Source: CAZEHS01 sp964424355 (GTDB lineage: Bacteria; Bacillota; Clostridia; Peptostreptococcales; Acidaminobacteraceae). Taken from it: a stretch of DNA of 64,000 bases. The notes beneath the pieces are model-generated. The model made no database searches. It was not told where the DNA came from and was given only the letters and a program-made list of their open reading frames with translations. The DNA is taken from the NCBI GenBank assembly GCA_964424355.1, contig CAYRIO010000007.1:1-64000 (forward strand), written 5' to 3'. The position numbers and the translations under genes were made by a program. This document shows positions 32,838 to 41,197 of the stretch, in pieces (the first letter of the stretch is position 1; each line of letters opens with the position of its first letter).

Positions 32838-33473
32838 TCAAATATCTCCCTTGCCGAAATCCTCCGGCGTGTACTTGCCGTCGGTGACAAATTCAGCGAT
32901 GATGACACACTGCCTGATATCCAATTTGGCTTCTTTAAAATTGGCACCCAATATATTCATCCCTTCAATCGTCGAACCACGCAGATCACATCTGTAAAAG
33001 CTTGTTTCATGAACAATAGCGTCATCAAACTCGCATGCATTCATCTCGCACTGATTAAAGTGGCAGGCCGTCAGATTGGCTCCGTAAAAGCGCACGTTTG
33101 AAAGCTTCTGCTTTTGGAAGGATTGCTTCCGCAAATTCGCATAGGACCAATCTCCGCCGATGATTTCCAGCATGGCGCAGTCTGCATCTGAGAAATCGGA
33201 ACCTGTCATGGTGCAATCATCCAGCGTTGCCGCGAAAAAAGAGGCGTTCCTGAAGGTACACGACAAAAATCTGCAATTTTTGATGTCTACGCCGTTTAAC
33301 CGTGCATACGTGAAATCGCACGATTCGAAGACACAATGATAGAATACCCCCACATCGGTAAAATCCGTCCAGCGGAAAACGCAGTTGCTGAACGTGATCT
33401 GTGAGAGTTCATCCATTTCTATCCGCTCTTTGGAAAAGGTTTTGCCTGCGTAGCTGCTGGCGGTGAATTTCAT
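32838..33473 (-). CDS. pentapeptide-repeat protein
   Basis: 211 residues. From about residue 15 to 185 the sequence follows the A(D/N)LxX pentapeptide pattern (for example FSNCVFRWTDFTDV, CDFTYARLNGVDI, CTFRNASFFAATL), forming a right-handed quadrilateral helix. Some members of this family (Qnr, McbG) protect gyrase; most have no known role. Start at 33473 (MKFTASSY) is supported by AAGGAG; the longer frame overlaps the upstream gene. Its start is four bases after the stop of the neighbouring gene, so the two are co-translated. Confidence 0.88.
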   Translation of the reverse strand: MKFTASSYAGKTFSKERIEMDELSQITFSNCVFRWTDFTDVGVFYHCVFESCDFTYARLNGVDIKNCRFLSCTFRNASFFAATLDDCTMTGSDFSDADCAMLEIIGGDWSYANLRKQSFQKQKLSNVRFYGANLTACHFNQCEMNACEFDDAIVHETSFYRCDLRGSTIEGMNILGANFKEAKLDIRQCVIIAEFVTDGKYTPEDFGKGDI

Positions 33474-33477
33474 CGAC

Positions 33478-33858
33478 TTACTCCTTGTCAGCTCCCGTTC
33501 CCCTGTCCGTCTTCGGATCACTTTTGGGTTTGCTCTTTGCTTTAGGTGTACTCTTCTTTTTCTGCGCCGCAACGATGGTTTTTTCTGCCATGACATTTTG
33601 GAGAACCGCCTCATATCCTTGCCATTTCAACACGCGCTCCGCTTCGAGCCGCACCTGCCTCTCTTGCAGATCTTTCTCCACTGATATGTCATTGTCGGAG
33701 TTCTGTAACTTCAGGTGTTTTTCGAATGCGTCAGGATAAATGAAGTGTTTCTCACCATGGGGTTCCGAAAACTGGATCGTCAGGATTCCCGATTCTTCAT
33801 GAATCACTTTTCCATTGCCAAATACGATGTGACTTACCTGTTCATTGAGCATACGCAT
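33478..33858 (-). CDS. hypothetical protein with short beta domain and basic tail
   Basis: 126 residues. The first 50 (VSHIVFGNGKVIHEESGILTIQF core, then GEKHFIYPDAFEKHL) resemble the small beta-barrel domain found at the ends of some nuclease- and helicase-associated proteins (pattern V-x-H-x-x-F-G-x-G). A helical segment follows (60-95) and then a Lys/Pro/Ser-rich tail (95-126). No function is known. GAGG lies 8 nt before the ATG at 33858. Confidence 0.65.
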   Translation of the reverse strand: MRMLNEQVSHIVFGNGKVIHEESGILTIQFSEPHGEKHFIYPDAFEKHLKLQNSDNDISVEKDLQERQVRLEAERVLKWQGYEAVLQNVMAEKTIVAAQKKKSTPKAKSKPKSDPKTDRGTGADKE

Positions 33859-33961
33859 ACCAATCACCTCAGCTTTTCTTACCTCAATCTTAATCTATTT
33901 CGGTTGGCCGATGTAAGTAAAATAAATTTATACTTTTGATCCAGTTTATTTTCCAATGTAA

Positions 33962-34029
33962 AAAAAACCGACCCGTCCGCTCAAATCATCCCTTCCCAAA
34001 GATGGTTCAACGCGGAAGTGTCGGTTTTT
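33962..34029 (-). terminator. terminator of the kinase-efflux operon
   Basis: AAAAACCGACC (33962 onward) pairs with GTCGGTTTTT (34019-34029). On the minus strand it ends in a T run. A second inner pairing CGTCCGC/GCGGA extends it. Confidence 0.7.
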
Positions 34030-34054
34030 AACAGGGTTGTAGGGAGCTGCAGGA

Positions 34055-34705
34055 TCAGTGGATATGAATTTTAACCACCGCATTGGTTCCAGGGCGAAGT
34101 CGCAAATCACCCGTGTCTACGGCGATTCGCACCGGCACCTTCTGGACGACCTTGGTGAAGGTACCGCTCCCGGCAGAAGAAATCAGGGCAAACGCCGAAT
34201 TGGAAGCTTCACCGATCAAGGTGACCTTTCCAGGCCACTTCTTGCCGCCGTACTGGTCGATGGAAACATCCACTGTTTCTCCCACTTGGATGCTGCTCAG
34301 TTTGGTTTCTTCGATATTGGCGACAATGTAGAGCTGCTTGGGGTCTATCACCATGCCCACGGCCTGGCCGGAGGAGGTTACCTCTCCCACTACCCCTTGC
34401 TTCTTGATGACGATGCCATCAATGGGCGAACGGAGAAGGCTTTGCTCCAGAGAGGTATCGGCTTGGTTGGGCGCTTCCTGCCGGGCAACAATCTGGTCCT
34501 TATGGACCGTCATGCCTTCTTCCAAATCCGAAGAGACCAATTTCCCGGTTATTTGGGCGTTGATCCGAGCGATATCGCCGGTTACCTTAGCGTCTTCCGT
34601 TGAAATGTACAGGTAATTATTGATCCCATAGTATAGGGCAATGGCCACCAGCGCGCAAATCATGATTCCGCTGACCATGATCAGGGTCTTTTTTCGTTTG
34701 TCCAT
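34055..34705 (-). CDS. HlyD/EmrA-family membrane fusion protein, short form
   Basis: 216 residues. One N-terminal membrane helix (about 8-28), then lipoyl half (VTGDIARINAQITGKLVSSDLEEGMTV core), directly the second half (LRSPIDGIVIKKQGVVGE) and a beta-barrel domain (about 110-216). The long coiled-coil hairpin of EmrA is missing, so the protein spans less; typical EmrA is near 390 residues. Likely works with the DHA2 pump in the same operon. It starts 9 nt downstream of the lipoprotein adaptor gene. Confidence 0.88.
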   Translation of the reverse strand: MDKRKKTLIMVSGIMICALVAIALYYGINNYLYISTEDAKVTGDIARINAQITGKLVSSDLEEGMTVHKDQIVARQEAPNQADTSLEQSLLRSPIDGIVIKKQGVVGEVTSSGQAVGMVIDPKQLYIVANIEETKLSSIQVGETVDVSIDQYGGKKWPGKVTLIGEASNSAFALISSAGSGTFTKVVQKVPVRIAVDTGDLRLRPGTNAVVKIHIH

Positions 34706-34714
34706 GGGATCCTC

Positions 34715-35671
34715 CTACTGAATCGGTGCGATTTCGGCGAACATACCCGCCATAATGGATGTTTCAGGGTCTAGGGATATCTTCACCAGCACATCCCGTC
34801 TCTTCGGGTCCACTGTATCCCCAACCCATGCTACGGTCCCGCTGATATCTTTGTCCGGCTGTTCAGCCACTCTTACCCGTACCTTCTCCCCTGCTTTGAA
34901 ATGAGCCACCGCAGCCGCCGGTCCATACGCATCCGCGGTAAGACGGTCCCGATTCTCCAGGGAGACCAGGGTCGTCTGGTACAGATAGGATTCCCCTGCC
35001 TTGGCAGGGCATGCCACCACAATGCCATCGAAGGGAGCCTTCACCGTGCGGTTTGCCAGGGCTGTCTCTGCGGAATTCACCGAGGCTTGGGCCTGGCCCA
35101 CCTGCTTTTCAAGAACGGTCAGGTATGCCTTGGTCTCTCCGTTTTTCAGGATGGCCAAGGCCTCATCGGCGTTCCTGAAAGCAGCTTCTGCACTGGCAGC
35201 CTGTGCCTGTGCCGTTTCCAGCTGAGAAAGGGATAGCGCGCCTGCATCGTAGAGGGATTGCTGCCGCTTCAAGGTATTTTGGGCAGTGTCACGGGCCGTT
35301 TTCGCCGATCCGGCAGTGGCCTCCGCCTGGTTCAATTGTTCGGGACGAGCTCCCGTGTGTGCCTTATCTAAAGTGGCCTGGGCCGTGGCCAAAGCCTGGC
35401 GTGATACCTCCGCGGCCGCCGACGCCTCTGAGGCATCGAACTGAACCAAGGGGTCTCCTGCTTTGACAGCCTGCCCCGCAACAACCAGGACAGACTCCAC
35501 ACGGCCAATGAACGGCACTGAGAGATCCGCCGCTTCCGACGCCTGGATGCGCCCCGCCAGATAATAGACCGGGGCGGCCGAAGCCTTGGCCGGTTCTTTT
35601 TCAGCCGGCTCCGCAGCGCAGCCGGTCAGGATCAGGGCGCACAGCAGCCCTGTAGAGATCATTCTTTTCAT
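34715..35671 (-). CDS. HlyD-family adaptor lipoprotein
   Basis: 318 residues. Lipoprotein signal (ISTGLLCALILTGC, lipobox LTGC, Cys near residue 18). Split lipoyl domain (about 40-80 and 215-245) separated by an alpha-helical coiled-coil hairpin rich in Ala and Gln (about 85-205), and then a beta-barrel (about 245-318). In a one-membrane cell it would cap the DHA2 pump outside the membrane. Start at 35671 follows AGGTGG. Two adaptors in one operon, one with and one without a hairpin, are unusual. Confidence 0.9.
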   Translation of the reverse strand: MKRMISTGLLCALILTGCAAEPAEKEPAKASAAPVYYLAGRIQASEAADLSVPFIGRVESVLVVAGQAVKAGDPLVQFDASEASAAAEVSRQALATAQATLDKAHTGARPEQLNQAEATAGSAKTARDTAQNTLKRQQSLYDAGALSLSQLETAQAQAASAEAAFRNADEALAILKNGETKAYLTVLEKQVGQAQASVNSAETALANRTVKAPFDGIVVACPAKAGESYLYQTTLVSLENRDRLTADAYGPAAAVAHFKAGEKVRVRVAEQPDKDISGTVAWVGDTVDPKRRDVLVKISLDPETSIMAGMFAEIAPIQ

Positions 35672-35697
35672 ATGCCACCTCATCATGTTCAGTATCG

Positions 35698-36177
35698 TTA
35701 TGCTTTCGTCTTGGGGCCCAGGAGTGGATCAGCCGAAAGCACTTCATCCGGTGAGCCAGCTATCATCCCATTGAGTTTTTCCAAACCCTTCAGGATGATC
35801 TCGGCATCCTGTTGAGTCATTTCTTTGAACAGCCCGCCAATCATCTGGTTTCTCAAAAGGGATACCTCCGGACGGTCCATGTATTCGGAAGAGACCCGCA
35901 GCTGGATGGTCCGCCGATTGTTTCGGGGAATTTCACGAAGGAGGATGCCTCCTTCCTCCAACCGGAAGACCATGGAGGAAACGGTGCTTTTGGAGAGGCC
36001 AAGAAGCTTGCTCAGACGTACCAGGGAGATATCCGGGTGGTTCGAGACCTCGTGGATCAACAGGGCATCCTGGATGGAAACACCACATTGGTGGCAGTAT
36101 CGGAGGGTGTGCTGTCGGGTTTGGTTCTGAATATTCCGCAGCAGATTCCATATCTTTTCGTTCAGATTATCATTCAT
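35698..36177 (-). CDS. MarR-family regulator
   Basis: 159 residues. Winged helix with the MarR core: VRLSKLLGLSKSTVSSMVFRLEEGGILLREI (about 60-90, represented by LGLSKSTVSSMV), and flanking dimerisation helices. Overlaps the pump gene by 8 nt (ATGAATGA). As a member of the efflux operon it is the probable repressor acting on the 18-bp palindrome at 38467-38484; ligand unknown. Confidence 0.92.
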   Translation of the reverse strand: MNDNLNEKIWNLLRNIQNQTRQHTLRYCHQCGVSIQDALLIHEVSNHPDISLVRLSKLLGLSKSTVSSMVFRLEEGGILLREIPRNNRRTIQLRVSSEYMDRPEVSLLRNQMIGGLFKEMTQQDAEIILKGLEKLNGMIAGSPDEVLSADPLLGPKTKA

Positions 36178-37744
36178 AAGGGGTAATTGCCTCCTCTTCA
36201 GCGGGAATGCTCTGCATCCTGGCCATCATATACTTGGGAACCTCGAAAAGAACAACGAAAGCCAAGGTGATTACCGCCACAATCAGCATCAGGAACAGGA
36301 TGTGGTCGATCGCATCCACATAGGCCTGCTTTTGAACCAGCCCCCCCAGGGTACTGAGGGCTGCGCTGCCGGATTCGCTGGCGGTGAGGCCGCCCTTCAT
36401 ATAGACCCCTTGAAGCACTTTCACCGTATCTGTGGCGATGGGATTTACACTGGATATCTGCTCAGCGATGCGGGCGCTGTTCAGGGTGATCCCATTCTGC
36501 AGCATGGTGGTGATCAGGGCAACGCTGACGGTGCCGGCCACCTGCCGGATGATGTTCGTCAGAGAGGACGCCTGATTGATCAGAGCCTTGGGGATGCATT
36601 GCATCGCCAGAGCACTGGGCGGCATCATCGCCATGCCCAGTGCGGCTCCGCGGAGGATCATCAGCAGATTAATGGTACTGGAGCTGGTGTCGGTATTCAG
36701 GAAGGCGAAGGGGTATGAGGCTGCCGCCAACAGCAGGAGCCCGGGAATCATGACGGCGCGATACCCGTATTTATCGAAAAGCTTGCCGCTGACAGGCATC
36801 ATGACAGCCGTGGCAATTGCGGATGGAAAGAGCAGAAGCCCTGTCTGTATGGCAGAATACCCCACAATGCTTTGAAGAAAGATTGGAATCAGGTAGGTGA
36901 TCCCGATCATGGTCATGCTGAGGACGCTGGCAATCATCGTCCAGGCTGTAAAATCGTAAAATTTCAAAATCCTCAGATCCAGCAGGGGATTGGGGTGCAT
37001 CAGTTCATTCACAGCGAACAGGATCAGGCAGAAGATCCCCAGGGCCAGGAGAAGCGGGTAGCCCATCTCATGCCAGTTGATGCTGGTCCATTTCCCCAGG
37101 ACATAAAAAATACAGATCAGCCCGACGCTTGAGGTGATGAAGCCGATCAGGTCGAATGTCCCAGGCGGCTTCGTCGGCATTTCCTCCAGCATCAGGAAGC
37201 CCATGATGACTCCTAAAACGCCGATGGGAACACAGATGTAAAACAGCACCCGCCAGCTGAGACTGGCGATGATATATCCGCCCAGGGTGGGCCCGATGGC
37301 TGGGGCGGCCATGGCAGAAACACCGTATAGCCCCATGGCGACACCCATCTTTTCAGGGGGAACGGTCCGAAAGAGGATGGCTGTCCCCACGGGACCGATC
37401 AAGCCGCCGCCGATCCCCTGGATCACCCGAAAGGCAATCATGGAGTTGTTGCTCCAGGCCATGCCGCACAGGAGGGTTCCCAGGGTGAACAAGCCCAGAG
37501 CCCAGATGTAGAGCTTCTTGGACCCCATCACATCAGAAAGGTATCCCGACAATGGAATGACAGCTCCCAGGGCGATGGTGTATGCGGTGACAACCCACTG
37601 GATGGATACAAGGTCTACGCTGAACACCGCCATCATCTTGGGCAGTGCGATGTTGATGAGACTGCTGTTCAGGACGCTGATGAAGGTTCCGATGATGAGG
37701 ACACCCAGAACACCCCACATATTACTGGATTTTGCTTCAGTCAT
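36170..37744 (-). CDS. EmrB/QacA-type (DHA2) drug exporter
   Basis: 524 residues with 14 predicted helices. Motif D1-like LNSSLINIALPKMM (26-39), motif A SGYLSDVMGSKKLYIW, motif C-like GPTLGGYI and motif B RVIQGIGGGLIGP are present. Start at 37744 (MTEAKSS): GGAGG lies 9 nt upstream, whereas the GTG at 37753 touches it. It overlaps the kinase-like gene by 8 nt (ATGACTGA). Partner adaptors lie downstream. Confidence 0.94.
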   Translation of the reverse strand: MTEAKSSNMWGVLGVLIIGTFISVLNSSLINIALPKMMAVFSVDLVSIQWVVTAYTIALGAVIPLSGYLSDVMGSKKLYIWALGLFTLGTLLCGMAWSNNSMIAFRVIQGIGGGLIGPVGTAILFRTVPPEKMGVAMGLYGVSAMAAPAIGPTLGGYIIASLSWRVLFYICVPIGVLGVIMGFLMLEEMPTKPPGTFDLIGFITSSVGLICIFYVLGKWTSINWHEMGYPLLLALGIFCLILFAVNELMHPNPLLDLRILKFYDFTAWTMIASVLSMTMIGITYLIPIFLQSIVGYSAIQTGLLLFPSAIATAVMMPVSGKLFDKYGYRAVMIPGLLLLAAASYPFAFLNTDTSSSTINLLMILRGAALGMAMMPPSALAMQCIPKALINQASSLTNIIRQVAGTVSVALITTMLQNGITLNSARIAEQISSVNPIATDTVKVLQGVYMKGGLTASESGSAALSTLGGLVQKQAYVDAIDHILFLMLIVAVITLAFVVLFEVPKYMMARMQSIPAEEEAITPYE

Positions 37745-38411
37745 GCATCGCACCCTCCCCTTCCATGGGGTTCCGGACTAAACGCTCTCCGAAACGAAGG
37801 GCCAGCGCACGCAGGATGATGTCTTCTGCGCTCTCCAGATCCAGTACACCGGTGTCAATGGCCAAGTTGTAGTGCCGGACATCATAGACATCATGCCCTG
37901 AAAACTTCCGGACGTAAGCTTCCCGAGAGGATTCCGTTTTCTGCATCAGCCTCAGGGCATGGGGCCGACTCAGACTGAACATCTGCTGGACCCTTTCCAA
38001 ACGGCTGGCCTCGCCAGCATGCAGAAAAATACTGAAGTGGTTGGGGTCATCCTTCAGAATAAAATTCGCACCTCTGCCAACGACCACAATGGACTCCCTT
38101 TGAGCAGCATTCAGGATAATCTCGGATTCGACGTTGTGGATCATTTCGTCACTGGGTACATACTCTGCCGGAGAGTACGTCGTGTCACCATACTGACAGG
38201 CATACAGGAACCCCTGCCAAAAGGGTGCGAACTTTTCATCGAAGGGTTCAATCTCATCATAGGCAATTTCCAGCTTTTTAGCCGCTTCCATCACAATCTC
38301 CCGGTCATAGAACCGGAAGCCCAGCTTTTTAGCGAGACTTCTGGCGATGATGCCACCGCCGCTTCCGAACTGGCGGGATATGGACAGCGTTATGGGGGAT
38401 GCCTTTGTCAA
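37737..38411 (-). CDS. cytidylate-kinase-like family protein in efflux operon
   Basis: 224 residues. P-loop ISRQFGSGGGIIARSLAKKLG (key G-S-G-G-G-I-I-A-R), then FYDREIV and the YDRE-type acceptor region, VVVGRGANFIL, and a late helical LID-like part (LRLMQKTESSREAYVRKFSG). This is the cytidylate kinase-like family (COG1102/PF13189), whose substrate is undetermined. Usual start cannot be proved: no ATG fits; TTG at 38411 lies 10 nt after AGGAG, with GTG at 38420 an alternative. First gene of the five-gene efflux operon. Confidence 0.82.
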   Translation of the reverse strand: MTKASPITLSISRQFGSGGGIIARSLAKKLGFRFYDREIVMEAAKKLEIAYDEIEPFDEKFAPFWQGFLYACQYGDTTYSPAEYVPSDEMIHNVESEIILNAAQRESIVVVGRGANFILKDDPNHFSIFLHAGEASRLERVQQMFSLSRPHALRLMQKTESSREAYVRKFSGHDVYDVRHYNLAIDTGVLDLESAEDIILRALALRFGERLVRNPMEGEGAMHD

Positions 38412-38466
38412 GCGAATCACACTCCTATCTGAAATGTTAATAGCAACTAAAAAGAACGAATGCGGA

Positions 38467-38484
38467 TTGTACGATTTCGTACAA
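38467..38484. promoter_or_regulatory. 18-bp palindrome, probable MarR operator
   Basis: TTGTACGA-TT-TCGTACAA is a perfect 8-2-8 dyad lying just downstream of the promoter's expected start point, i.e. where a repressor would block transcription. Length and TTGTA half-sites fit MarR-family operators. Confidence 0.7.
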
Positions 38485-38498
38485 TAAACCACTTAGTC

Positions 38499-38527
38499 AG
38501 TATAGCGATGCAGCGGGATTTTGTCAA
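38499..38527 (-). promoter_or_regulatory. sigma-A promoter of the kinase-efflux operon
   Basis: Minus strand TTGACA (38527-38522), 17-bp spacer, TATACT (38504-38499). It is close to consensus, so repression by the adjacent dyad would be needed to keep the pump off. Confidence 0.8.
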
Positions 38528-38561
38528 CGTGGAAAAGGGGATCAATACCCCAAAAGTCTTA

Positions 38562-38591
38562 TTTACAGGCATGAGTCCAGCCATATATAAT
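38562..38591 (+). promoter_or_regulatory. sigma-A promoter upstream of PAS-GGDEF gene
   Basis: TTTACA (38562-38567), 18-bp spacer, TATAAT (38586-38591). It gives a leader of roughly 185 nt before the gene; no known riboswitch class was recognised in that leader. Confidence 0.55.
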
Positions 38592-38783
38592 AGCTTAACG
38601 GCTTAAAAACACGAGCTCAGGCATCGCAATTTTCATCTGGCAGGAGTTACGCCGACACTTCATCAGTTTCATGCCATAAACAGCCGTTCGGATTAGAGAT
38701 GCAGGCTTCATCGACTCTAAGAGACCCGTTTTGTGCACGAACAGCGAACACTCGATTCAGTAAAAGGAGGTGTTGTTCCGATT

Positions 38784-39695
38784 ATGTCCGACGAAAACTA
38801 TGAGCAGCAAATTTCTCAGCTCAAATATGAGATTGAAAAATATAAAAAAGCCATCACAGATTCCGGGCTGGATTACTATGATTTTAATTTGGACACCGGT
38901 GACGCAGAACAAAGCTTTATCATTGGTAAAGCCTTGGGGCTGGAACCACACGAATACGATACCATGGAAAAGCGCAGCACCCATTTCCACCCAGACGATC
39001 TTCAGCGGAATTATGAAGAAATCAATCGCATCATCCGTGGTGAAATTGATCAATTCGATGTGCAGTCGAGACTCTTTCGGAAAGACGGCGGTCTTTTATG
39101 GCTGCAGCATTCCGGAACACTCAGCCGCCACCCCGTTACCCACGAAAACCACCTGGTTGGCATGCTCAGGGATATCACCCAAGAGAAATCCTATCTTGAA
39201 AAGCTTCAATACCTGGCCGACTATGATGGCTTGACAGGTACCTACAACCGAAGAACCGGACTCATCAAGCTTGAGGAAGATATCAGCGCATACGATTCCA
39301 TTACCATCATTTATATGGACATCGACAAATTCAAATCCATCAATGACACCTATGGCCACTCTACGGGTGACCGAGCCATCAAGGTTTTTTCCGAAAAAAT
39401 CACAGCCTCCCTGCCAAAAGATGCGTATTTGATCCGTTTAGGCGGTGATGAGTTCTTATGCGTGCTGCTGAACCAGTTTTCGTCCACAGCCAGCGAGGCC
39501 CTGGCGACACTCATCAGCAACCCTGTCCAGTATGGGAACAAACCCAGTGACATTCTCTTTTTCAGCTACGGCATCGTGACCTTCGATCCCTGTAAACACG
39601 AGAGCGTGGATGAGCTCATCCGGGAGGCCGATGAACAGATGTATGCCTTTAAGCGAAACCGGTTGAGGGAAGATGGCCTTTCCTCCAATTCATGA
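38784..39695 (+). CDS. PAS-GGDEF diguanylate cyclase
   Basis: 303 residues. An N-terminal coiled coil (about 5-25), a PAS fold with PAC end (about 20-140; HFHPDDLQ, VQSRLFRKDGGLLWLQHSG, GMLRDIT) and a GGDEF domain (about 145-295) with the active-site loop RLGGDEF intact. The I-site position reads LPKD rather than RxxD, so product inhibition is doubtful. Soluble; presumably makes cyclic di-GMP in response to a PAS ligand. Start 38784 is the first ATG after AAAGGAGG, although the spacing (13 nt) is long. Confidence 0.87.
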   Translation: MSDENYEQQISQLKYEIEKYKKAITDSGLDYYDFNLDTGDAEQSFIIGKALGLEPHEYDTMEKRSTHFHPDDLQRNYEEINRIIRGEIDQFDVQSRLFRKDGGLLWLQHSGTLSRHPVTHENHLVGMLRDITQEKSYLEKLQYLADYDGLTGTYNRRTGLIKLEEDISAYDSITIIYMDIDKFKSINDTYGHSTGDRAIKVFSEKITASLPKDAYLIRLGGDEFLCVLLNQFSSTASEALATLISNPVQYGNKPSDILFFSYGIVTFDPCKHESVDELIREADEQMYAFKRNRLREDGLSSNS

Positions 39696-39702
39696 CCGCA
39701 CA

Positions 39703-39744
39703 AAAGCTGAAGCCCCGGATTGATGTCCAGGGCTTCAGCTTTAT
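39703..39744. terminator. intrinsic terminator
   Basis: AAAGCTGAAGCCC (39703-39715) pairs perfectly with 39730-39742, flanked by A and T residues. Confidence 0.8.
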
Positions 39745-39761
39745 TAACCGGGTGAAAACGC

Positions 39762-40109
39762 TTATAGGGTTATCTGAACAATAGTCCCATCGGTTGCTTG
39801 AATGTCGATCAAGACGAGCCCGCGATACGCGGCGGTGTTTGTGAGTGCATGCCGCAGTTCCCCAAAATCGAAGGCATCCGCGACGGCCCAAAGGGTTTGC
39901 ATCAGACGAATATTCTGTTCGATCAACATCTTCTGCTGATCCTCATCCGCAGTGCACTGAGCCGCCTCGTTGATCAAACCCTTGATCCGTCCGTCGATGA
40001 CATTCAGAACGATACTCCGGCGCAGAAACAGATTGATGAACAGCTTATAAGGAAGCGGGAGCCACAGCTTGAAGCCGCTTTTGGGATCGACGATCCTGAC
40101 CTTAGGCAT
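39762..40109 (-). CDS. hypothetical protein, third gene of DUF2089 operon
   Basis: 115 residues. An amphipathic N-terminal part (WLPLPYKLFINLFLRR core, about 16-31) and a mixed helical C-terminus; no transmembrane helix is certain. It resembles in position the small proteins that follow YvlB/LiaX-like SHOCT genes. Overlaps the upstream gene by 8 nt. Function unknown. Confidence 0.7.
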   Translation of the reverse strand: MPKVRIVDPKSGFKLWLPLPYKLFINLFLRRSIVLNVIDGRIKGLINEAAQCTADEDQQKMLIEQNIRLMQTLWAVADAFDFGELRHALTNTAAYRGLVLIDIQATDGTIVQITL

Positions 40110-40548
40110 GGCCGTTTACAATGTCAACGATGACCAAGTCACCCTTTGAACTTTCTATATCAACGATCCTGCCATTCAAATCCTGGTCGATGGCAAGGGT
40201 GATGGATGCCATCAGCTCTTCCATATCAATGCCTTCAATATGTTCCGCCTTGATCATAGGCAGCTTTCCGGTGGCTTTCAGGATCCCTTTCACAAAATTC
40301 AGAGGCAGATTGACCTTCACCTTGTCACCGCTCTCGGACAGCACCCGGACCTGCAGCATCTTTTGCCCGGGAATCTGAGAGGAGACCATATCCTCTTCCA
40401 ACATGGCACGATTCTCGGATGACTTGGGTGCATCATTCTGACTGGCCGTGCTTTTGAGCTGCAGGGCGCTGATTAGAGCCGCAGCCTGTTCAGCATTGAC
40501 TTTTCCTTCTTCGAGCAGTTTCATTATCCGAAGCACTTCTTCGTTCAT
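40102..40548 (-). CDS. SHOCT-like domain protein (YvlB N-terminal type)
   Basis: 148 residues. The first ~32 residues (EEVLRIMKLLEEGKVNAEQAAALISAL core) form the SHOCT-like helix pair at the N-terminus of YvlB/LiaX proteins. A linker follows, then a beta domain (about 62-148) with VRVLSESGDKVKVNLPLNFV. In related Firmicutes such proteins belong to envelope stress circuits. Overlaps the DUF2089 gene by 4 nt. Confidence 0.8.
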   Translation of the reverse strand: MNEEVLRIMKLLEEGKVNAEQAAALISALQLKSTASQNDAPKSSENRAMLEEDMVSSQIPGQKMLQVRVLSESGDKVKVNLPLNFVKGILKATGKLPMIKAEHIEGIDMEELMASITLAIDQDLNGRIVDIESSKGDLVIVDIVNGHA

Positions 40549-40946
40549 CGTAATCCTCCTTTTTTTATCCCCTCCAGCGAGGAAACGGCTTCTTCCGCAG
40601 TAATCAGGCCCTCCTCCAGCTGTTGGAGGATATCCTTTTGAAAGGTGTTCGCCACTTCCGCCTGGCGGTCGCTTATAACCGTTTTCCCATCCGACAGGGC
40701 CTCGATAACCTGATCCAGCTTCGCACGCACCGTGGGATAAGAGATTCCCAGCTCCTTCTCAACATCCTTGATATTCCCCCGGCATTTGAGGAATACCTCC
40801 GCAAATTCCATGTGCTCCTTGCTGAGCTTCATCAACGGCGGGAAATCAAAGCTGTTTTCAATCACAGTGCCGCAGGATTCACATTTAAGCTTTATCGCCT
40901 TCAGGCTGCCTTCGCAGACCGGACAGCGCGTTAATATTTTTATCAT
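40545..40946 (-). CDS. DUF2089 zinc-ribbon/HTH protein
   Basis: 133 residues. N-terminal CPVC (about 8-11) and CESCG zinc ribbon, then a central helix-turn-helix-like part (FLKCRGNIKDVEKELGISYPTVRAKL, core ELGISYPTVRAKL) and a C-terminal SHOCT-like helix pair (LLQQLEEGLITAEEAVSSLEG type). This is the DUF2089 family, thought to be regulators. AGGAGG lies 4-7 nt before two adjacent ATGs; the second (40946) is taken. An inverted repeat lies 36 bp upstream. Confidence 0.88.
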   Translation of the reverse strand: MIKILTRCPVCEGSLKAIKLKCESCGTVIENSFDFPPLMKLSKEHMEFAEVFLKCRGNIKDVEKELGISYPTVRAKLDQVIEALSDGKTVISDRQAEVANTFQKDILQQLEEGLITAEEAVSSLEGIKKGGLR

Positions 40947-40981
40947 CATCACACCTCCTATCAATATATTATACTTTAATA

Positions 40982-41015
40982 TTAATTATATCAATATACA
41001 AATCAATATAATTAA
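40982..41015. promoter_or_regulatory. inverted repeat upstream of DUF2089 gene
   Basis: TTAATTATAT (40982-40991) and ATATAATTAA (41006-41015), perfect 10-bp arms separated by 14 bp. It lies in an AT-rich promoter region and could be the autoregulatory site of the DUF2089 protein. Confidence 0.45.
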
Positions 41016-41132
41016 CTTTAAGATTTTATTAAGACCAATGCTATCTCACCAAATATCCTCATTCCTGAGATTTTGGAAGCGCAGAGGGCAGCCGTATTTT
41101 TGATGGAAAAGTACATAGAAAAGCTCTCCAAT

Positions 41133-41175
41133 AAGAAAACAGGAATGTCACCTCAAGGTGCATTCCTGTTTTCTT
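41133..41175. terminator. intrinsic terminator
   Basis: AAGAAAACAGGAATG (41133-41147) pairs perfectly with 41161-41175, with an inner CACC/GGTG extension. Confidence 0.8.
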
Positions 41176-41197
41176 GTTATACGTGCCCCTGTATCCT

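Noticed and set aside
38592..38783. cyclic di-GMP riboswitch before the PAS-GGDEF gene
   Set aside because: A leader of suitable length exists, but neither the GEMM-I nor the class II core sequences are present.
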